Part shown: one piece after another, positions 15,719-17,697 of the stretch
Numbering within the stretch: position 1 is the first letter of the stretch
Layout of the letters: each line of letters begins with the position of its first letter
DNA from: Clostridia bacterium
GTDB lineage: Bacteria > Bacillota_A > Clostridia > Christensenellales > UBA1242
Direction: 5' to 3'
DNA: 17,697 nucleotides
NCBI GenBank assembly: GCA_017454425.1
Contig: JAFTCZ010000071.1
Span: forward strand, 1 to 17,697
Notes under the pieces: generated by a model
Seen by the model: the letters and a program-made list of their open reading frames with translations, nothing else
The model's database searches: none
Told to the model about the DNA's origin: nothing
Position numbers and translations under genes: made by a program

Positions 15719-16371
15719 TCTACCTTTTCTATACTCCCTAGTTTTAGATATACTTTTTTGTTTATATATGGTGGCACCACCGAACCCTCGTTGCAAACAA
15801 TAATTATGGTTTTGTCGGCTGGGTCTTGGTTGATAAGTGTGTTCAGCCCTTCGGTTATCACTGACCTAAAGGCATTGTCTTTGTCAAGGTCTAGTTCGTC
15901 AATAAGCAAAATATCAATACCACGCAAAGACAAACGCGCAAGTTGCACCATGCGCTTGTCCGAGCGACACAAGGTGCTAACTCGTTCGTTTTTTAATTTT
16001 TGAATATCAAAAGTATTTAATACTCTGTCAATATGCACTTGCCATTCACTTTTTTCTACATTGCGAAGCTTAAGCGCCCACTCTAAATTCTTTTTGACTG
16101 TTTTGTTTTCAAAAAACATAGGCTTGCGCGAAACATAACCCATGCTAATATCATGTGCAAAATCAATCTTTTCAACCGGCACATCATTAATAAGAATGTC
16201 GCCTTTTGTTATCTTTTCTAGGCCGGCAATAGCACGAAGCAGTGTTGTTTTGCCACTGCCTTCGGGACCAATAAGTGCAATTTTGTCACCTTTTTTTATA
16301 TCAAGGTTGATGTCATACAAAGCATAATATTCTTTGTTGTATGCTAGATACAAATTTTGTATTTTAATCAT
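15715..16371 (-). CDS. ABC-type ATPase with altered signature, Q-loop and H-loop
   Basis: A 218-residue ABC nucleotide-binding domain. Walker A GPEGSGKTT (35-43) and Walker B ILLIDE (154-159, D158 and E159) are intact. The other landmarks are not: the signature LSGGQ reads LCRSD (134-138), the Q-loop glutamine is R82 in GYVSRKP, and the H-loop histidine is N194 in IIIVCNE. Nucleotide binding is therefore plausible, but normal dimer-driven hydrolysis is doubtful. No permease or binding-protein gene is adjacent, so import or export is not supported. The ATG has GAGGT 4 bases upstream. Its stop overlaps the start of the PucR-type gene. A regulatory, nucleotide-sensing role is more likely than transport, but this is inference. 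It is divergent from the synthase at 16553. Confidence 0.85.
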   Translation of the reverse strand: MIKIQNLYLAYNKEYYALYDINLDIKKGDKIALIGPEGSGKTTLLRAIAGLEKITKGDILINDVPVEKIDFAHDISMGYVSRKPMFFENKTVKKNLEWALKLRNVEKSEWQVHIDRVLNTFDIQKLKNERVSTLCRSDKRMVQLARLSLRGIDILLIDELDLDKDNAFRSVITEGLNTLINQDPADKTIIIVCNEGSVVPPYINKKVYLKLGSIEKVE

Positions 16372-16391
16372 TTTGACCTCACAATAGTACT

Positions 16392-16420
16392 AGTTTACAC
16401 TTTTTTATCATTTTTGGCAA
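16392..16420 (-). promoter_or_regulatory. Sigma-A-like promoter for the ABC ATPase and PucR-type genes
   Basis: TTGCCA (16420-16415), a 17-base spacer and TAAACT (16397-16392) on the minus strand, about 20 bases before the ATG. Confidence 0.65.
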
Positions 16421-16500
16421 TCATAATAATACAAATTTATAATATTTTGAACTTGCCATCTTTTTTTGTTTTGTATATCAAATAAATTATATCATTTTAG

Positions 16501-16529
16501 TAGCCAAAAAACAAAATTTCTGCTAAAAT
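16501..16529 (+). promoter_or_regulatory. Possible promoter for the alpha-oxoamine synthase gene
   Basis: TAGCCA (16501-16506), 17 bases, then TAAAAT (16524-16529). The -35 box matches only 4 of 6 consensus bases. It is followed by AAAGGAG at 16540-16546 and the ATG at 16553. Confidence 0.45.
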
Positions 16530-16552
16530 TATTAAACTTAAAGGAGAATATT

Positions 16553-17697
16553 ATGGATATTTTTGAAAAGTGTGAAAAGTTTACATTATTAGACGACATC
16601 AAGAAAATGGATGTCTACCCTTATTTTCACTATCTAGATAGTGGCCAAGACATCGAGGTTAGCATGGAGGGGCACCGTGTTATTATGATTGGTAGTAACA
16701 ACTATCTTGGTCTTACAAGCCACCCACTGGTAAAAGAGGCTTCTATCAAGGCCGTAGAAAAATATGGCAGCGGTTGTTCGGGTTCTAGGTTCTTAAACGG
16801 TACACTAGATTTGCACCTCGAGTTTGAGGCCGAACTTGCACAATTTTTGCACAAAGAAGCTGTTATGTGCTTCCCTAGCGGATTTCAAAGCAACCTAGGA
16901 ATAATCAGTGCAATTGCAGGACGCAATGACTATATTATCTGTGACAAAGAAAACCACGCAAGTATTTATGACGGCTGTAGATTAAGTTATGCAAAAATGT
17001 TAAGATATGAGCACGGCGACATGCAAGACCTCGAGCGTCAACTTGCCTCTGTACCAAGTGACAAAGGTATTTTAATTGTTACTGATGGTGTATTTAGCAT
17101 GAGCGGTGACATTTGCAAACTGCCCGAAATTGTTGCACTTAAGCACAAATATGGCGCAAGGCTTATGGTTGATGATGCCCATGGTTTGGGCGTTATTGGC
17201 AAATGTGGTCGTGGAACTGGTGAATATTTTGACATGGAAGACGAAATTGACATAATTATGGGTACATTTAGTAAATCTCTTGCTTCTCTTGGCGGATTTA
17301 TGGCCAGCACAAAGCAAGTTATTGAATTTACAAAGCACACTTCTCGCCCATTTATATTTGCAGCCAGCAACCCACCTGCATGTATTGCCGCAGCATTGCA
17401 GGCACTTCGCATCTTAAAGGCCGAGCCCGAGCGTGTAACAAACCTTCAAAACATTGCCGAATTTATGCGTAGTGAACTAAAGCGCAATAATGTGCCAATT
17501 AAGCCAACAAAAGACAAAGTTATACCAATTATTCCAATCAATACATACAAAGACTTTCGCACACTGTACGCTTGCAAGGTGTTGTTTGACAAAGGTGTGT
17601 ATGTAAACTCTGCAATCAGCCCTGCTGTGCCTGTTGGAGAATCTATTATTCGCACAAGTTATACCGCAACTCACACAAAGGCACTTATGACCGAAGC
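16553..17697 (+). CDS. Alpha-oxoamine synthase, serine palmitoyltransferase-like, 3' end cut
   Basis: PLP enzyme of the family that condenses an amino acid with an acyl-CoA (serine palmitoyltransferase, KBL, BioF, HemA). 381 residues are visible, probably lacking only the last 10-20. The Schiff-base lysine is K241 in GTFSKSLASLGGF. H135 in ENHAS should stack on PLP, and VDDAHG (206-211) supplies the aspartate for the PLP ring nitrogen. YPYFHYLDSG, GSGCSGSRFLNGTLDLH (72-88) and SRPFIFAASNPP (264-275) resemble, from memory, the Bacteroides-type serine palmitoyltransferase more than BioF or KBL, so a first step of sphingolipid (3-ketosphinganine) synthesis is plausible. No bioABD or tdh gene is nearby to favour the alternatives. 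AAAGGAG precedes the ATG. The gene looks richer in C-ending codons than its neighbours, which may reflect high expression or transfer. Confidence 0.85.
   Translation, partial: MDIFEKCEKFTLLDDIKKMDVYPYFHYLDSGQDIEVSMEGHRVIMIGSNNYLGLTSHPLVKEASIKAVEKYGSGCSGSRFLNGTLDLHLEFEAELAQFLHKEAVMCFPSGFQSNLGIISAIAGRNDYIICDKENHASIYDGCRLSYAKMLRYEHGDMQDLERQLASVPSDKGILIVTDGVFSMSGDICKLPEIVALKHKYGARLMVDDAHGLGVIGKCGRGTGEYFDMEDEIDIIMGTFSKSLASLGGFMASTKQVIEFTKHTSRPFIFAASNPPACIAAALQALRILKAEPERVTNLQNIAEFMRSELKRNNVPIKPTKDKVIPIIPINTYKDFRTLYACKVLFDKGVYVNSAISPAVPVGESIIRTSYTATHTKALMTE

Noticed and set aside
15719..15796. Longer start for the PucR-type gene
   Set aside because: It lies inside the ATPase gene in another frame; the ATG at 15718 has a ribosome binding site and the typical ATGA overlap.
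15715..16371. Ordinary ABC transporter ATPase
   Set aside because: There is no permease or binding protein nearby, and the signature, Q-loop and H-loop residues are altered.
17038..17412. Minus-strand 124-residue reading frame, plus a second at 17072-17338
   Set aside because: Both are antisense shadows of the alpha-oxoamine synthase; no family resemblance or start signals.

Overview
This is an AT-rich chromosomal window from a Gram-positive, probably endospore-forming member of the Clostridia. The evidence is a complete spoIIAA-spoIIAB-sigF operon, clostridial-style peptidoglycan genes, strong AAAGGAGG-type ribosome binding sites, and sigma-A-like promoters with 17-18 base spacers. The contents are mostly core genes in an unusual order. 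There is no phage, insertion sequence, CRISPR array, tRNA or rRNA that I can see. No gene-free stretch exceeds 300 bases.

Layout: (1) 1-1451, a type II topoisomerase B subunit (ParE/GyrB type), minus strand, running off the left edge. (2) 1598-2650, murG, plus strand, closed by a terminator; convergent with ddl across a 207-base gap that carries two copies of a 12-base repeat. (3) 8439 down to 2858, minus strand: rsfS, tsaE, a tsaB-rimI fusion, an alpha/beta hydrolase, a membrane-anchored murF-like ligase and ddl. The first five are tightly packed or overlapping behind one clear promoter; a hairpin separates murF from ddl. (4) 8571-9365, a membrane protein of unknown function, plus strand. 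(5) 11619 down to 9376, minus strand: nth, obgE, yhbY. (6) 13287 down to 11793, minus strand: spoIIAA, spoIIAB, sigF. (7) 14826 down to 13389, minus strand: a small unknown gene and a cytoplasmic subtilisin-like protease. (8) 14902-15276, a small low-complexity unknown gene, plus strand. (9) 16371 down to 15302, minus strand: an ABC-type ATPase with several altered motifs, overlapped by a PucR-type helix-turn-helix gene. (10) 16553 to the right edge, plus strand: an alpha-oxoamine synthase resembling bacterial serine palmitoyltransferase.

How the genes work together: MurG, Ddl and MurF supply the D-Ala-D-Ala dipeptide, the pentapeptide precursor and lipid II. TsaE and TsaB belong to the t6A37 tRNA modification pathway; RsfS, Obg and YhbY act on ribosome assembly or silencing. 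SpoIIAA/SpoIIAB/SigF form the partner-switching module that activates the first forespore sigma factor.

Most worth following up are: the 12-base repeat TARTACTATGCA, which recurs in intergenic spots and twice begins with a gene's TAA stop codon; the degenerate ABC ATPase paired with a DNA-binding protein and divergent from a sphingolipid-type enzyme; and the MurF ligase whose usual N-terminal domain appears replaced by membrane helices. I found no clearly new defence or mobile system.
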